Source: an uncultured Thermoguttaceae bacterium (GTDB lineage: Bacteria > Planctomycetota > Planctomycetia > Pirellulales > Thermoguttaceae). From it: a stretch of 64,000 bases of DNA. How positions within the stretch are numbered: the stretch's first letter is position 1; every line of letters starts with the position of its first letter. The translations under genes were made by a program, and so were the position numbers. The notes under the pieces are model-generated. The model made no database searches and had not been told where the DNA came from. It saw only the letters and a program-made list of their open reading frames with translations. The stretch covers positions 62,001 through 126,000 of the forward strand of contig CALFBP010000011.1 in assembly GCA_937951625.1 (NCBI GenBank), read 5' to 3'. Below, piece after piece: positions 41,906-50,903 of the stretch.

Positions 41906-42538
41906 ATGACGTACCCGGTGTCGTTCTTAGAGTGGTGGCTCCTTGAATGGTTGGTTGAATGGTCACGCTGGGCTCTGTTCGATCCGTGGATTGGCACGGT
42001 TGTTGGGGTCGTCGCTGCGATCGTCGCTGCTGTCGCGTCTAAAGCCAAACGGATTATGATGGTGCCGCTGGTTTTTTTGGTCGTTGCGTTTTTGCTTTCG
42101 TCGCTAACGCGGGCCGTCGCGCCTGGGCTGGGCGGAGATGGCGGATCTCGAGACCACAGGGAAAAACCGGAACGTCAACAACAAGGCTCCACTAGCGCGG
42201 AAGAGATGAAAACAGTTCCTGTTCTTCCCGAGCATGCCGATCTTCTTGTCACCTTTCTGCCCTCGCCAGCAGATCCCTTGAAGGCCCTAGAATTCGCGTG
42301 TCTCCTGTCGTTCGATTTCGGTGGACGCCAGGAGCCCATTTCAATAAAGGCATCCGACATGGACGAGTTCGAGGCATTGTTAGTGAGGGGGCTCGGTAAG
42401 TTCAGAGCAGCCGCGGGCTCCAAGGAATGCACCGTAGTGGTGAAGCGGAGGCCCTATCCGGGGGAGAGTGTTTTACGTCGAATTGACGAAACGATTCGAT
42501 CTGTACTCGTTAATGCGAATGTGAAAGTGCAAGAGTAG
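41906..42538 (+). CDS. Membrane protein with ExbD-like C-terminal domain (paralogue 2)
   Basis: About 210 residues. Two hydrophobic helices (about residues 29-46 and 51-70), then a soluble part of 120 residues. Its C-terminus parallels the preceding protein, so the two probably arose by duplication and kept different membrane anchors. A GTG three bases before the chosen ATG is also possible. The next gene begins 8 bases downstream. Confidence 0.7.
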   Translation: MTYPVSFLEWWLLEWLVEWSRWALFDPWIGTVVGVVAAIVAAVASKAKRIMMVPLVFLVVAFLLSSLTRAVAPGLGGDGGSRDHREKPERQQQGSTSAEEMKTVPVLPEHADLLVTFLPSPADPLKALEFACLLSFDFGGRQEPISIKASDMDEFEALLVRGLGKFRAAAGSKECTVVVKRRPYPGESVLRRIDETIRSVLVNANVKVQE

Positions 42539-42546
42539 GCATCGCC

Positions 42547-44520
42547 ATGTTCCATCGCGACGGATCCTCAACTGTCAATCCTCGCATCAACGTGGGCATT
42601 TACGGCTACACGAAGGCCGGCAAGACCCGTTTTCTTTATCAACTTCTCCGGCACTTAAAGGATCAGAACTGCATCGCTGACGCCTCGCCGGGCTTTTACA
42701 AATTTTTGGACGATGTCCAGCAGCAGATTCAAAAATTCCAAGGCTCCTCGCCAACCACAAAGAGGAGCGACGAAATAACGGCAAAAATCCAACTCGTCAA
42801 CATGAAGCAGCCTTTGGAACTTTGTGTGCAAGATTTGTGTGGAGAGCGTCTTACGGAGGCTTTAGATAAGTGGGAATCTGACTCCCTGACGCCTGATGAA
42901 ATCTTGCTCCCTCAGGTCAAAAACTGCAATGCTTTTCTATTCTTCTTTGACCCCAGCTATTCGGAGATGGCCCAAACCGCGGAAAAGCTGGAGGAACATC
43001 ACCGCCTAGAATTGAACCGGGCGGAGAGATTCGTCAAAAAAGTGCTTGAAGTGCGGCAAAATCGTCACCTACCGATTTTGTTTGTGCTAACACACTTCGA
43101 CATTTGGAGAGAGGACGCCAGCGTGGTCTCAAGGACGCAGCGGTGGATCGATGAGCTTCACCGAAAATTAAAACGGCTCTATGACTCGGCGTTGTCTCGG
43201 CGTTATCCGAAAAGCCTTGCAGATCGGCGATTGATTTTTCATTCGATTTCGTCTATCGGAAGAGAACCAGCAGATAACCGTCAACTAGAGAAGGTCATTT
43301 GCCAATTGAATGAGCTAGTCCTTGATTCGGAAAGGTATTTCAAAGACATCATCCGTAAACCCTTCTCTAAGGCGGCACGAAACTTTGGTGCAATCGTGGC
43401 CGGATCTCTTGTTTGTCTCGCGATTGTGGCACTGATCTTCTTCTTTGTTAGGGAACGGATTCTGCCTTCCGAAGAGGCGGCCACCGAATCGAAACGGTTA
43501 AAAGAAATTCAGGCATTTTTGGAACGCCATCCCTCGGGGACGCGGCTCCCACGGATTGAGGAGGCCCGAAAACTGAATGCTCATCTTTCCTGGTTAATTG
43601 AGTTTCTAGACCGATCCAGAGGCGAGCCGCCCTCCCCGAAGGCGGAAAGCAACATCAGGACTGCGCAAAGCCTTCTGCAAAAGATGGTCAGCTTAATCGG
43701 AGACAAGGCTACCGGAACATCAGGCGCATCGACTGAGGAAAGGTTATTGGTTCTAGAGGCGTATTTAAGCAATCTGCCTGATATAGATATAACAGGCACA
43801 GGGGTAGATCTTACGGCTGTCCAGAACACTTATTGGCGACTCCAGCGAGAGAGGATTCTTGGGCAGCTTACCGCCATTATCTTGCGACGTAATCAGGTTG
43901 GATCATCCAAAATTGAGCTTTTCGCCGAGCTGCTCCAAGGGCTGCGGACCATTGAGCATGAGGTAGACGACAGTAAAGTTAGCGGCTCACAAAGTCGTCA
44001 GCGACTTTTGGATGAAATAGCGGTCGCAGTGACTTTTTGCGAGGACAGGCATCAAAGGGAGGGCTATCCGGCGAAGTTTCAGGTGGTATCTGCGACTCTG
44101 TCTTCCAACAGCACATTCTCTTGGGCCTGGATGTGTTTAACGCTCAAGTCCCCAGGACAAGAGGCTCTCGAGATAGCGTTGAAGCCAACTGGTGGCAGTG
44201 ATGGCAAGGTTTCTCTTGAGCCATCCCGGGAAAGCTATAGCATCATGCTAGGCCTCGGATCGCCTGTCACATTAAGTCTATCGGTGCATAATTCTCCCGC
44301 AAACCGTTGGGAAGAAGCTAGGAAATTCGATTTGACTAGCGACCCGGGGCCGCTGGCTGTTTTGGGTTTGCCGCTTCACGCTCCGAAAGAAACGGAATTC
44401 ACGAAATTGTTGCAGTGGAGAGAAAACGGAATGGCGATAACGGTGCAATTTTCTGACCTTGCTCTAGTTCCTGATCTATTGTTGGATGCCATCATGAGAG
44501 ACGGGGGGCCGACGTCGTGA
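42547..44520 (+). CDS. Membrane-anchored P-loop GTPase
   Basis: 657 residues. Residues 1-260 are a GTPase-type P-loop domain: G1 GYTKAGKT at 20-27, possible switch Thr in SSPTTKR at 68-73, G3 DLCGE at 96-100 and a G4-like LTHFD at 181-185 (the Asn of NKxD is replaced by Thr-His-Phe-Asp). It is closest in style to the 'TRAFAC/DO-GTPase' P-loops of bacterial conflict systems, but I cannot confirm that. A single TM helix lies at about 281-301 and the remaining 350 residues (coiled regions, then a beta-rich end) would be outside the cytoplasm. The gene overlaps the next by GTGA. It is the enzyme of the operon and could gate or respond to the ExbBD-like motor. Confidence 0.78.
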   Translation: MFHRDGSSTVNPRINVGIYGYTKAGKTRFLYQLLRHLKDQNCIADASPGFYKFLDDVQQQIQKFQGSSPTTKRSDEITAKIQLVNMKQPLELCVQDLCGERLTEALDKWESDSLTPDEILLPQVKNCNAFLFFFDPSYSEMAQTAEKLEEHHRLELNRAERFVKKVLEVRQNRHLPILFVLTHFDIWREDASVVSRTQRWIDELHRKLKRLYDSALSRRYPKSLADRRLIFHSISSIGREPADNRQLEKVICQLNELVLDSERYFKDIIRKPFSKAARNFGAIVAGSLVCLAIVALIFFFVRERILPSEEAATESKRLKEIQAFLERHPSGTRLPRIEEARKLNAHLSWLIEFLDRSRGEPPSPKAESNIRTAQSLLQKMVSLIGDKATGTSGASTEERLLVLEAYLSNLPDIDITGTGVDLTAVQNTYWRLQRERILGQLTAIILRRNQVGSSKIELFAELLQGLRTIEHEVDDSKVSGSQSRQRLLDEIAVAVTFCEDRHQREGYPAKFQVVSATLSSNSTFSWAWMCLTLKSPGQEALEIALKPTGGSDGKVSLEPSRESYSIMLGLGSPVTLSLSVHNSPANRWEEARKFDLTSDPGPLAVLGLPLHAPKETEFTKLLQWRENGMAITVQFSDLALVPDLLLDAIMRDGGPTS

Positions 44521-45296
44521 CCATCAAGCAGGCGCCAATTGTTTCGCCATGTGCTTGGTTTGAGGTGAGGCGGGTTCCTGGTAAGGGTTATCAGGTAACG
44601 TCTGCCAATGGTGCTGGTGCAGAGGAGCGGAAAGCCGACGCGCTCGCCGTGCTCGAGCTTCTAACCCAACCAAATCCTTTTGGCCCTCAGGAATATCAGC
44701 GGTGGATTGGGCCGATTCCGGGGTCAGAAGAGAATGTGGCCGTAACCGTGAGATTGTTGCCAGAAGGAGACGCTCTGTATCACCAGGCTTGGTTTCCGCC
44801 TGCCAGGGCGGTAGCAGGGGTTAGTTGTTTCCTTCCGCGATTTAGGGTGCTTTTTCTATTGCTTTCCATTGCGTTTATTGTGGGGCTGCTTGCTAGTCCA
44901 ACGCTCGTTGCTTTTATTCTTCAGCGACCGGCTACTGACTCGGCGGTAACTACGGCCCCCTTGAGCAGTCAACAGGTTACTCTGTCCGAAGAGGAACTCG
45001 CCTTCAGGCAGGCCTTGAAACAACTCGAGACAGAACTGTCGTCAACACGTGAAGAACGGGCCAAGCTTCACAAGTATCTGTCTCAGGAGGGGTTTGCTGC
45101 GGACGTTTCAAGTGACGTGCTCAATGAGAAGAGGTCCGTAAAAATCATCGCCGATTTGGATAAAAACCCTCCACCTCAGGAAAGTATGCTCCTCAGCAAT
45201 ATCGCGGTTGGTAGATTACTCAAGCTATTGGAAGCACTAAAAGCTTTTGAGGGACAGTCAGGGAAGTCATTTTTGTCAAAAGAAACAGCCCATTGA
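44517..45296 (+). CDS. Single-pass membrane coiled-coil protein
   Basis: 259 residues, GTG start inside the GTPase stop. An N-terminal soluble domain of about 105 residues (ends AWFPPARAVAG) precedes one TM helix (about 109-136, RVLFLLLSIAFIVGLLASP) and a coiled-coil stretch (about 155-190, EEELAFRQALKQLETELSST). No family recognised. Translational overlap makes co-production with the GTPase very likely. Confidence 0.7.
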   Translation: MTIKQAPIVSPCAWFEVRRVPGKGYQVTSANGAGAEERKADALAVLELLTQPNPFGPQEYQRWIGPIPGSEENVAVTVRLLPEGDALYHQAWFPPARAVAGVSCFLPRFRVLFLLLSIAFIVGLLASPTLVAFILQRPATDSAVTTAPLSSQQVTLSEEELAFRQALKQLETELSSTREERAKLHKYLSQEGFAADVSSDVLNEKRSVKIIADLDKNPPPQESMLLSNIAVGRLLKLLEALKAFEGQSGKSFLSKETAH

Positions 45297-45336
45297 CACG
45301 CTTGTTCATCATTTGCTTGCTAGGAGGTAAAGTTCT

Positions 45337-45549
45337 ATGTCCACGCTGCGCTGCTGTTTCCTGTTACTGCTATTGCTTCCTATAACTGCCTGTGGGAAGC
45401 AGCAAAGTTCCTCACCTGGTTCACCCCCTTCCGCACCCTCACCTTCACCAACGAGGCCCAATCAAGGCAATCCGCTGCCGCCTCCGCCTACGCCTTCCAC
45501 AGAGCTTCCAACGAAGCCGCTCGGCCCGAGTGGTAAGCCGATGCAGTGA
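45337..45549 (+). CDS. Small proline-rich lipoprotein
   Basis: 70 residues after a strong AGGAGG (45322-45327). Signal LLLLLLPITACG has a lipobox (ITAC), so the mature protein is anchored by its Cys. The rest is Pro/Ser/Thr rich (SPGSPPSAPSPSPTRP), typical of a flexible spacer that reaches through the cell wall. It closes the operon and may tie the machine to the envelope. Confidence 0.7.
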   Translation: MSTLRCCFLLLLLLPITACGKQQSSSPGSPPSAPSPSPTRPNQGNPLPPPPTPSTELPTKPLGPSGKPMQ

Positions 45550-45610
45550 GCCTACTCGCGGTAGTAGAACTCAGCAACTGGTCCATTCAAAAAGAAGGCA
45601 TCTGCAATTG

Positions 45611-45667
45611 GGGACAGTTACCGGTTTCTGAGTGGTCCAATACCACGGGGAAACAGGTGACTGTCCC
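45611..45667. repeat. Imperfect long hairpin repeat
   Basis: GGGACAGTTACCGGTTT pairs with AAACAGGTGACTGTCCC with two mismatches in 17. Related in its GGGACAG ends to the in-frame hairpin at 3573-3615. It lies just after the operon and could also end its transcription. Confidence 0.6.
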
Positions 45668-45694
45668 ACATTTCCCTAAGTGGAGATGAATCGA

Positions 45695-45780
45695 GGCCGC
45701 ACGCAAGGGACAATCGAGACTCGGCGGAACAGAACCGACGATCTTGATCGCTAGCAACTGCTTTTGCAAGCCCGGGGCGA
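45695..45780. repeat. Dispersed repeat B, copy 2
   Basis: 86 bases, about 95 percent identical by eye to 33786-33871. It lies in the gap between the ExbB/GTPase operon and the zinc-finger gene. Confidence 0.85.
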
Positions 45781-45889
45781 TGGCCTTGACTTGCGAACCA
45801 CACCTTTGGCGGTTATGGTGGCGAGGGGGGTGAGCAGACGAGGGCATGGCGAACTGCGGATCGGCTGAAAACGAGGGAGCACGCGGCCT

Positions 45890-46363
45890 ATGCCTCCTTC
45901 TCCACGGTACCTTGACTTGCGTTGTCCGGTTTGCTTGTGGCGCGAGACCTGTGGGCCGGGAGAGATGCTCGCATGGCTCCGCAACGTGGGGAAGGCCCGC
46001 CCCAACAAGGGCATGGACTTGGAAATTCTCTACGAAGTCTTCCGCTCGGCAGCGGAGGCGTTCGTTTGCCCGAAGTGTGGCCGTCGGGGTTTAAACCTTT
46101 TCAACGCGGTGGAGGCGGCCCATTGGCCTGAGGTTCCCTCCTGCCGCAAGTGCGGCCAACCGATCGGTCGGGAACGGCTGGCGGCCGTACCCAACACGCG
46201 GGTCTGCGCTGCATGTCAACGCGATATGGAACGGGGTGCTGCCAAGCCGGATCGAGAGTTCTGCCCGCGCTGCGGTGCGCCGATGGAAGTCCGGGCCGTG
46301 CAAGAAGGTCGGCGTACCCGATATGTCTTGTCATGCAGCGCCCGACCACCATGTCCCTTCTGA
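45890..46363 (+). CDS. Zinc-ribbon protein, DksA/TraR-like
   Basis: 157 residues; GAGGGAG sits about ten bases before ATG. Four paired-Cys knuckles: CPVCLW, CPKCGR, CRKCGQ followed by CAACQRD (the TraR/DksA C4 pattern), and CPRCGAP followed by a late Cys. Small regulators of RNA polymerase and nucleic-acid-binding zinc ribbons share this look; I cannot separate them. It ends six bases before the convergent D-aminoacylase gene. Confidence 0.7.
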   Translation: MPPSPRYLDLRCPVCLWRETCGPGEMLAWLRNVGKARPNKGMDLEILYEVFRSAAEAFVCPKCGRRGLNLFNAVEAAHWPEVPSCRKCGQPIGRERLAAVPNTRVCAACQRDMERGAAKPDREFCPRCGAPMEVRAVQEGRRTRYVLSCSARPPCPF

Positions 46364-46369
46364 CCGCCA

Positions 46370-48028
46370 TTACCGTGGCCTGTCGGGGGGGGCGTGCCTT
46401 GCCATTGGCGGCGACAGACCGCGCTGTCCGCCCGACCTGCTAACGTGCCGTAACGCGTGGCCAGGCGTGGCCCCAGTATGCTGGCCGTTGTCCTTGACCA
46501 GCACGCCGTTGACGATCACATAGGGGATCCCATCGGGATACGATCGCGGGTTTTCAAAGGTGGCCGTATCCTGAACAGTGTCGGGATCGAAGATTACCAC
46601 ATCGGCCCAATATCCCGGGCGCAGGCAACCACGATCGGCAAGGCCCAGTCGGGCGGCGGGAACGGATGTGAGTTTGCGGACACACTCTTCGAGCTTCAAC
46701 ACCCCTAGTTCGCGGACATATCGGGCAAGGAATCTGGCAAAGGCGCCCCATGCCCGGGGATGCGGTCTGGCGCCAACTAGAATCCCGTCGCTGGAGCCCA
46801 TGAACTGCGGATCGCGGAGGAAGGCCTGAAGGTTCTCCTCGTGGCCGATGAAGGCCAGGCAGGTGGCGGCCAAATCGGATTCGAGGATCAGGTCGGCATA
46901 GCAATCGAATGCCGCCCGCCCGGTGCGTTGGGCAATCGCGGCGAGCGAAAGCCCGACCCAATCTGCCCGCGGGGCGCTGCCCACGTCGCTGACGACGATC
47001 ACGGCCCAGTCCACAGGCACTTTGTGCATCCCGTCGGCCCCGACGACCTCCATTTCGTGGCGAATCTTGGTCCGAATCGCCGGATCGCTGAGCCGCTTGC
47101 GCAACTGCGCCTCCCCACCCGCATGGACCCAACTCGGCAACAGACCGGCCAGAAATGTCGAACCCGCCAGATAGGGATAGGCGTCGAGGGTCACGTCGAG
47201 TCCCTGGCGTCGGGCCTCGTGGATTTGCTGGAGATAAAACCCGGCCTTGCCCTTGCCTGTGGAGAACGAAGCCTGGAAGTGCGTGAGGTGCAAGGGGCAC
47301 TGGGCGGCAGCCGAGATTTCGAAGGCCTCGCGCACGGCGGCGTCCATATCGGCCCCGTAGCTCCGCAGATGGGGAGCGAAGAATCCGCCGCGGCGTGCCG
47401 TTGCTCGGCATAGCGCGACCAATTCCGCTGTGTCGGCGTAGCTGCACGGGGCGTAGGTCAGGCCCGTCGAAAGCCCGAAGGCACCGTCGTCCATCGCTTG
47501 CTCCAACAGCCGCGTCATCTGGTCCAATTCCGTCGCCGAGGCCTTGCGATCGTCCATACCCAGGACCGCTGCCCGAAGGTTTCCATGCGGCGCGAGCATG
47601 GCCACGTTGACCGCAGTGCGGCGGTCGAAGTGAGCGAGGAACTCAGCCACGCTCCGCCAACCCCAGGCGAGCCCGGGCGGATCGCCGTTGATTCCTTTGA
47701 AGGCCGCGCGGAACTGGGGCAGTGTGGCGTCGGTGACTGGGGCGTAGGACAACCCGTCTTGGCCGATGACTTCGGTGGTCACGCCCTGCATGATTTTGGC
47801 GTGGGCCCCCGGTTCAGCCAGCAACATGAGATCGCTGTGGGTGTGCATGTCGATAAAGCCTGGGCAGGCGACCATCCCGGCGGCCTCGATCACCCGGGCC
47901 GCCGTGCCAAGACAATTCGAGGCCACCACTCCGATACGACCGTCGCAAATGCCGATCTCACCAGGCATTGCGTCACGGCCTGTGCCGTCCACGATGCGGC
48001 AGTTGCGAATCAGAATGTCCCAGTCCAT
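46370..48028 (-). CDS. N-acyl-D-amino-acid deacylase (amidohydrolase)
   Basis: About 552 residues from MDWDILIRNCRIVDGTGRDA. The metal motif GFIDMHTHSD is near residues 58-67, followed by QGVTTEVIGQDGLSYAP, the GAFGLSTGLTYAP helix and the PHLRSYGADM segment. The order and length fit D-aminoacylase/N-acyl-D-glutamate deacylase. It frees D-amino acids from N-acyl forms in the cytoplasm. The frame extends upstream, but this start is the one that matches the family. The membrane spermidine-synthase-like gene is 52 bases upstream on the same strand. Confidence 0.88.
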   Translation of the reverse strand: MDWDILIRNCRIVDGTGRDAMPGEIGICDGRIGVVASNCLGTAARVIEAAGMVACPGFIDMHTHSDLMLLAEPGAHAKIMQGVTTEVIGQDGLSYAPVTDATLPQFRAAFKGINGDPPGLAWGWRSVAEFLAHFDRRTAVNVAMLAPHGNLRAAVLGMDDRKASATELDQMTRLLEQAMDDGAFGLSTGLTYAPCSYADTAELVALCRATARRGGFFAPHLRSYGADMDAAVREAFEISAAAQCPLHLTHFQASFSTGKGKAGFYLQQIHEARRQGLDVTLDAYPYLAGSTFLAGLLPSWVHAGGEAQLRKRLSDPAIRTKIRHEMEVVGADGMHKVPVDWAVIVVSDVGSAPRADWVGLSLAAIAQRTGRAAFDCYADLILESDLAATCLAFIGHEENLQAFLRDPQFMGSSDGILVGARPHPRAWGAFARFLARYVRELGVLKLEECVRKLTSVPAARLGLADRGCLRPGYWADVVIFDPDTVQDTATFENPRSYPDGIPYVIVNGVLVKDNGQHTGATPGHALRHVSRSGGQRGLSPPMARHAPPDRPR

Positions 48029-48080
48029 TCCACGGTTCTTTTTCAAGCGTGCTTTCAGAACAAGCGGTCCGTCACCACGG

Positions 48081-50495
48081 CTAGGGGCGAAGCAGGGGCA
48101 CGGCCCCATCGGCGACCACCGCCGTTTGTCTGGCCCTTAGACCGGCCTGGGGGGCTCGATCGTTATTCGCCTCCCAAGCCTTTCGTTGCCAATTCCGCCA
48201 GAAATAATACTCCAGCACGGGCCGCCAGTCGCGGTTGATCGGATAGCCCGCCGCCAGATTGAGGATCGTCTCTTGGTCGCCGACGTAGGATCCATAAGCC
48301 ATGATGTGCCGGTGCATTGTCGCCGGGATCTTCGCCAGCAGGGCGTCGCGCCTCGCGGGAGTCTCCACGAGGGGACTGGGTGAGGCCAGGCAAAAACCCA
48401 TGAAGTATGGCCGGGGGCTCAGCTCGTACATCCGCACGTGGGGAAAAGCCGAGGCCACGGTCTTGGGAAACACGCGATCTTCGTCCATCCAGGCCAAGAA
48501 TAGGCCGTCGGGATTCAAATGCCGCCGAACCAGCGAAAAGAATTCTTGCGAATAAAGATTGTTGCTGTGCGACGTGGTGGTCCGCAGTGGATCGATGAGG
48601 ATCATGTCATACTTCGCCTCGCTGCGAAGCAACCAGCGTCGTCCATCGTCGACGACCACCTGGATCCGCGGGTCCGAGAGGATGCGTCGGTACAGCTCGA
48701 TCTTGCGGAGGTTGGTGAGCAGCGTGGGGCTGATCTCCACCAGGGTCAGCCGCTGGACCTCGTCCAGAAGCAATGTCGTTTCGGTAAACGTTCCCGCGCC
48801 GAAACCAATGATCAGCACATCACGGCATTGCCGCGCGTAGACGAAGGCCTCGACGGCCTCGCGCAAGTACCAGTAGCCCGGTCGATGCCCGTGGTTCAGC
48901 CCGTTGATGTAGTTGTGGATCGCATGTTCGCTAGCGTCGGTGACGACGACTGCGTCCATGCCTTCTTCCAGGTGCCGTTCCATGCCGTCCGGCGGGCCGG
49001 GATGCACCAGGCGATAGAACTCGCCCCGGTTTGGAAAAACGGCAATCGCCACCACGGCCAAGCCGATGGCCACGGTCGCACGCTTGGCCAAAGGCCATCG
49101 CCACGGCCCCAGCCGCTCGACGAACAAAAGCAACGCGAAACTCGTCAGGCAGAAGGCGAGCGCCGTCCGCTCCGAACCCAGCCACGCCAGAAGCACATAG
49201 CCGGTCACGATCCCACCGGCCACGTTGCCCAGAATGTTGAAAAAGTAAACGGTGCCCACCACGCTGCCCTCGCGATGGGGCCGCGTCACTGCCAGCGTGG
49301 TGACTAAGGGGAAGGACGCGCCCATAAGCAACGTCGGCGCCAAGACGAAAATTATTGGAAACACGAGCACATCGGTCATTTGGAACAGCCACGGCCCAAA
49401 GGCTTCGTAGTGGATGTCCCACGGCGGCGGGTGGAGCGTTTGCCAGAAGGCATTGGCCAGCGACTCGCGGAAGCCCACGCTGTGGCGGAGTAAGAGGCAA
49501 AAGCCGATTACCGTCGCAGCCAGATAGACGCCGATCAGGGCTTGCAGAAGGAAAAACACGCTCCGCCCGTGCTTTTCCACACTCCGCTCCTGATAACACA
49601 CCATGCCGAAACTGCCCAAGGCCACGCCAAGGAGATAGACTGCCAGGATTGTGGAAAAGGCATAGGGCGAATCCTTCAAAAACACGCCCAGCACGCGGAA
49701 CCAGAGGATTTCGCAGCCGATGGCTAGGAAGCCGGTCACAAAGACGCACAAATACGCCCAGCGGCCCAACGCGCTCGCTCCGTCTGGGAACTCATTCCTG
49801 GCGTCAACTTGTCGATCGCGGGTGGGGGGTGCGGCGGGCAAAGCAGGCTCGTCCTCGGACCCTGGGAAGATGGCGGCCCGACTTTTTTGAAGCGACGCGG
49901 AGGTAGCCGGTTCAATGCGCCGCGCAACAGCATAGATCACTCCCGCCAACGCCAGATTGATCCCCGCCGCGACATAGGCAGCCCCATCGAGCCCCCACAG
50001 CGAGATCACGCCATAACTGGCGAACATGGCCCCCGCGGCCGCGCCTAGGGTGTTGACGAAATACAAGAAGCTCAGGCTCTTGAGGAAATCGCGTTGCAAG
50101 GCGTTGACGATCTTGGTCAATAGCGGCAGCGTCGCTCCCATCAGGAGCGTCGGCAGGGCGAGGAAGGCCGCCATGCAGGCCAGCGCCACGGGGTAGCTTG
50201 CCCCGGCAGTGCGGCGGCCCAAAAAGTCCAAAAGCCAGGGGCTGGCGATGCCGAAGACGCCCAGCACCCACTCGATCACCACATACCAGCGGACCCTGCG
50301 GTCGACACGCTCGGCCAAAGCCCCGCCAGCCAAGGCCCCCAACCCTAGGCCGAGCATGTAAGTCGTCACGATCAACGTCGTGGCCACCGCGCCCACGCCA
50401 TAATAGACCGTCAGCAAACGCTGCCAAACGACCTGATACATCAGGCTTGCGAAACCTGAGAAGAAAAACACCAGACGGAGGACGACTAGCGGCAT
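48081..50495 (-). CDS. Membrane-embedded spermidine-synthase-like methyltransferase fold protein
   Basis: About 804 residues from MPLVVLRLVFFFSGFASLMYQ. Two groups of hydrophobic helices (about 12 in all, MFS-like, with the FSGFASLMYQVVWQRLL opening typical of fused MFS/spermidine synthases), split by a charged linker. A C-terminal spermidine synthase fold follows: VLIIGFGAGTFTETTLLLD for the SAM-type site, LVEISP, and DDGRRWLL, KYDMILIDPL. The family is common in planctomycetes and unproven for polyamine synthesis. Likely inner membrane. Confidence 0.85.
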   Translation of the reverse strand: MPLVVLRLVFFFSGFASLMYQVVWQRLLTVYYGVGAVATTLIVTTYMLGLGLGALAGGALAERVDRRVRWYVVIEWVLGVFGIASPWLLDFLGRRTAGASYPVALACMAAFLALPTLLMGATLPLLTKIVNALQRDFLKSLSFLYFVNTLGAAAGAMFASYGVISLWGLDGAAYVAAGINLALAGVIYAVARRIEPATSASLQKSRAAIFPGSEDEPALPAAPPTRDRQVDARNEFPDGASALGRWAYLCVFVTGFLAIGCEILWFRVLGVFLKDSPYAFSTILAVYLLGVALGSFGMVCYQERSVEKHGRSVFFLLQALIGVYLAATVIGFCLLLRHSVGFRESLANAFWQTLHPPPWDIHYEAFGPWLFQMTDVLVFPIIFVLAPTLLMGASFPLVTTLAVTRPHREGSVVGTVYFFNILGNVAGGIVTGYVLLAWLGSERTALAFCLTSFALLLFVERLGPWRWPLAKRATVAIGLAVVAIAVFPNRGEFYRLVHPGPPDGMERHLEEGMDAVVVTDASEHAIHNYINGLNHGHRPGYWYLREAVEAFVYARQCRDVLIIGFGAGTFTETTLLLDEVQRLTLVEISPTLLTNLRKIELYRRILSDPRIQVVVDDGRRWLLRSEAKYDMILIDPLRTTTSHSNNLYSQEFFSLVRRHLNPDGLFLAWMDEDRVFPKTVASAFPHVRMYELSPRPYFMGFCLASPSPLVETPARRDALLAKIPATMHRHIMAYGSYVGDQETILNLAAGYPINRDWRPVLEYYFWRNWQRKAWEANNDRAPQAGLRARQTAVVADGAVPLLRP

Positions 50496-50799
50496 GACGA
50501 AAATGAACCGGGAGCCCTTCAATAACGAGGTTCCAACAGGGAGGTGAAGGCTTGCACGGCCAGGACCGCCAAAGGAAAAAAACCGGACCGTCGTTATCGC
50601 ATCTCGCCTGAAACGACGCAATGTCTCCGAAATGGCGCGGGCTATCGAGCGGCGTTTGCGCCCGCTGCGGAAGTCCCCAAGGGCTTCCCTTTGATCCATC
50701 CACAAAACGGAAAGCAAAGTTTAGCAGAGATATCGGACGACCCATGTTCCCTATCCAACCTAATCATCCAAATATGAATCGATGAAAGGGCTTTCGCTC

Positions 50800-50829
50800 T
50801 TGACCCAGGAGTGGCGACGGCCGTATATT
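50800..50829 (+). promoter_or_regulatory. Sigma-70-type promoter of the foldase gene
   Basis: -35 TTGACC (50800-50805), 18-base spacer, -10 TATATT (50824-50829). Transcription would start near 50836 and reach the PPIase ATG at 50904. The rest of the 300-base divergent region upstream holds nothing I can name. Confidence 0.65.
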
Positions 50830-50903
50830 ACCCTCCCCGAGTGGTGCGTGACCCTGGAATAGCACGCAAGTGCTTATCTAAACGCGGTTTAGGAGGAACC
50901 GAG

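Noticed and set aside
40301..45549. Calling the operon Zorya, Ton or Tol
   Set aside because: No ZorC/ZorD helicase, TonB, TolA/TolB or OmpA-like protein is present; the GTPase and extra ExbD-like proteins do not belong to those systems.
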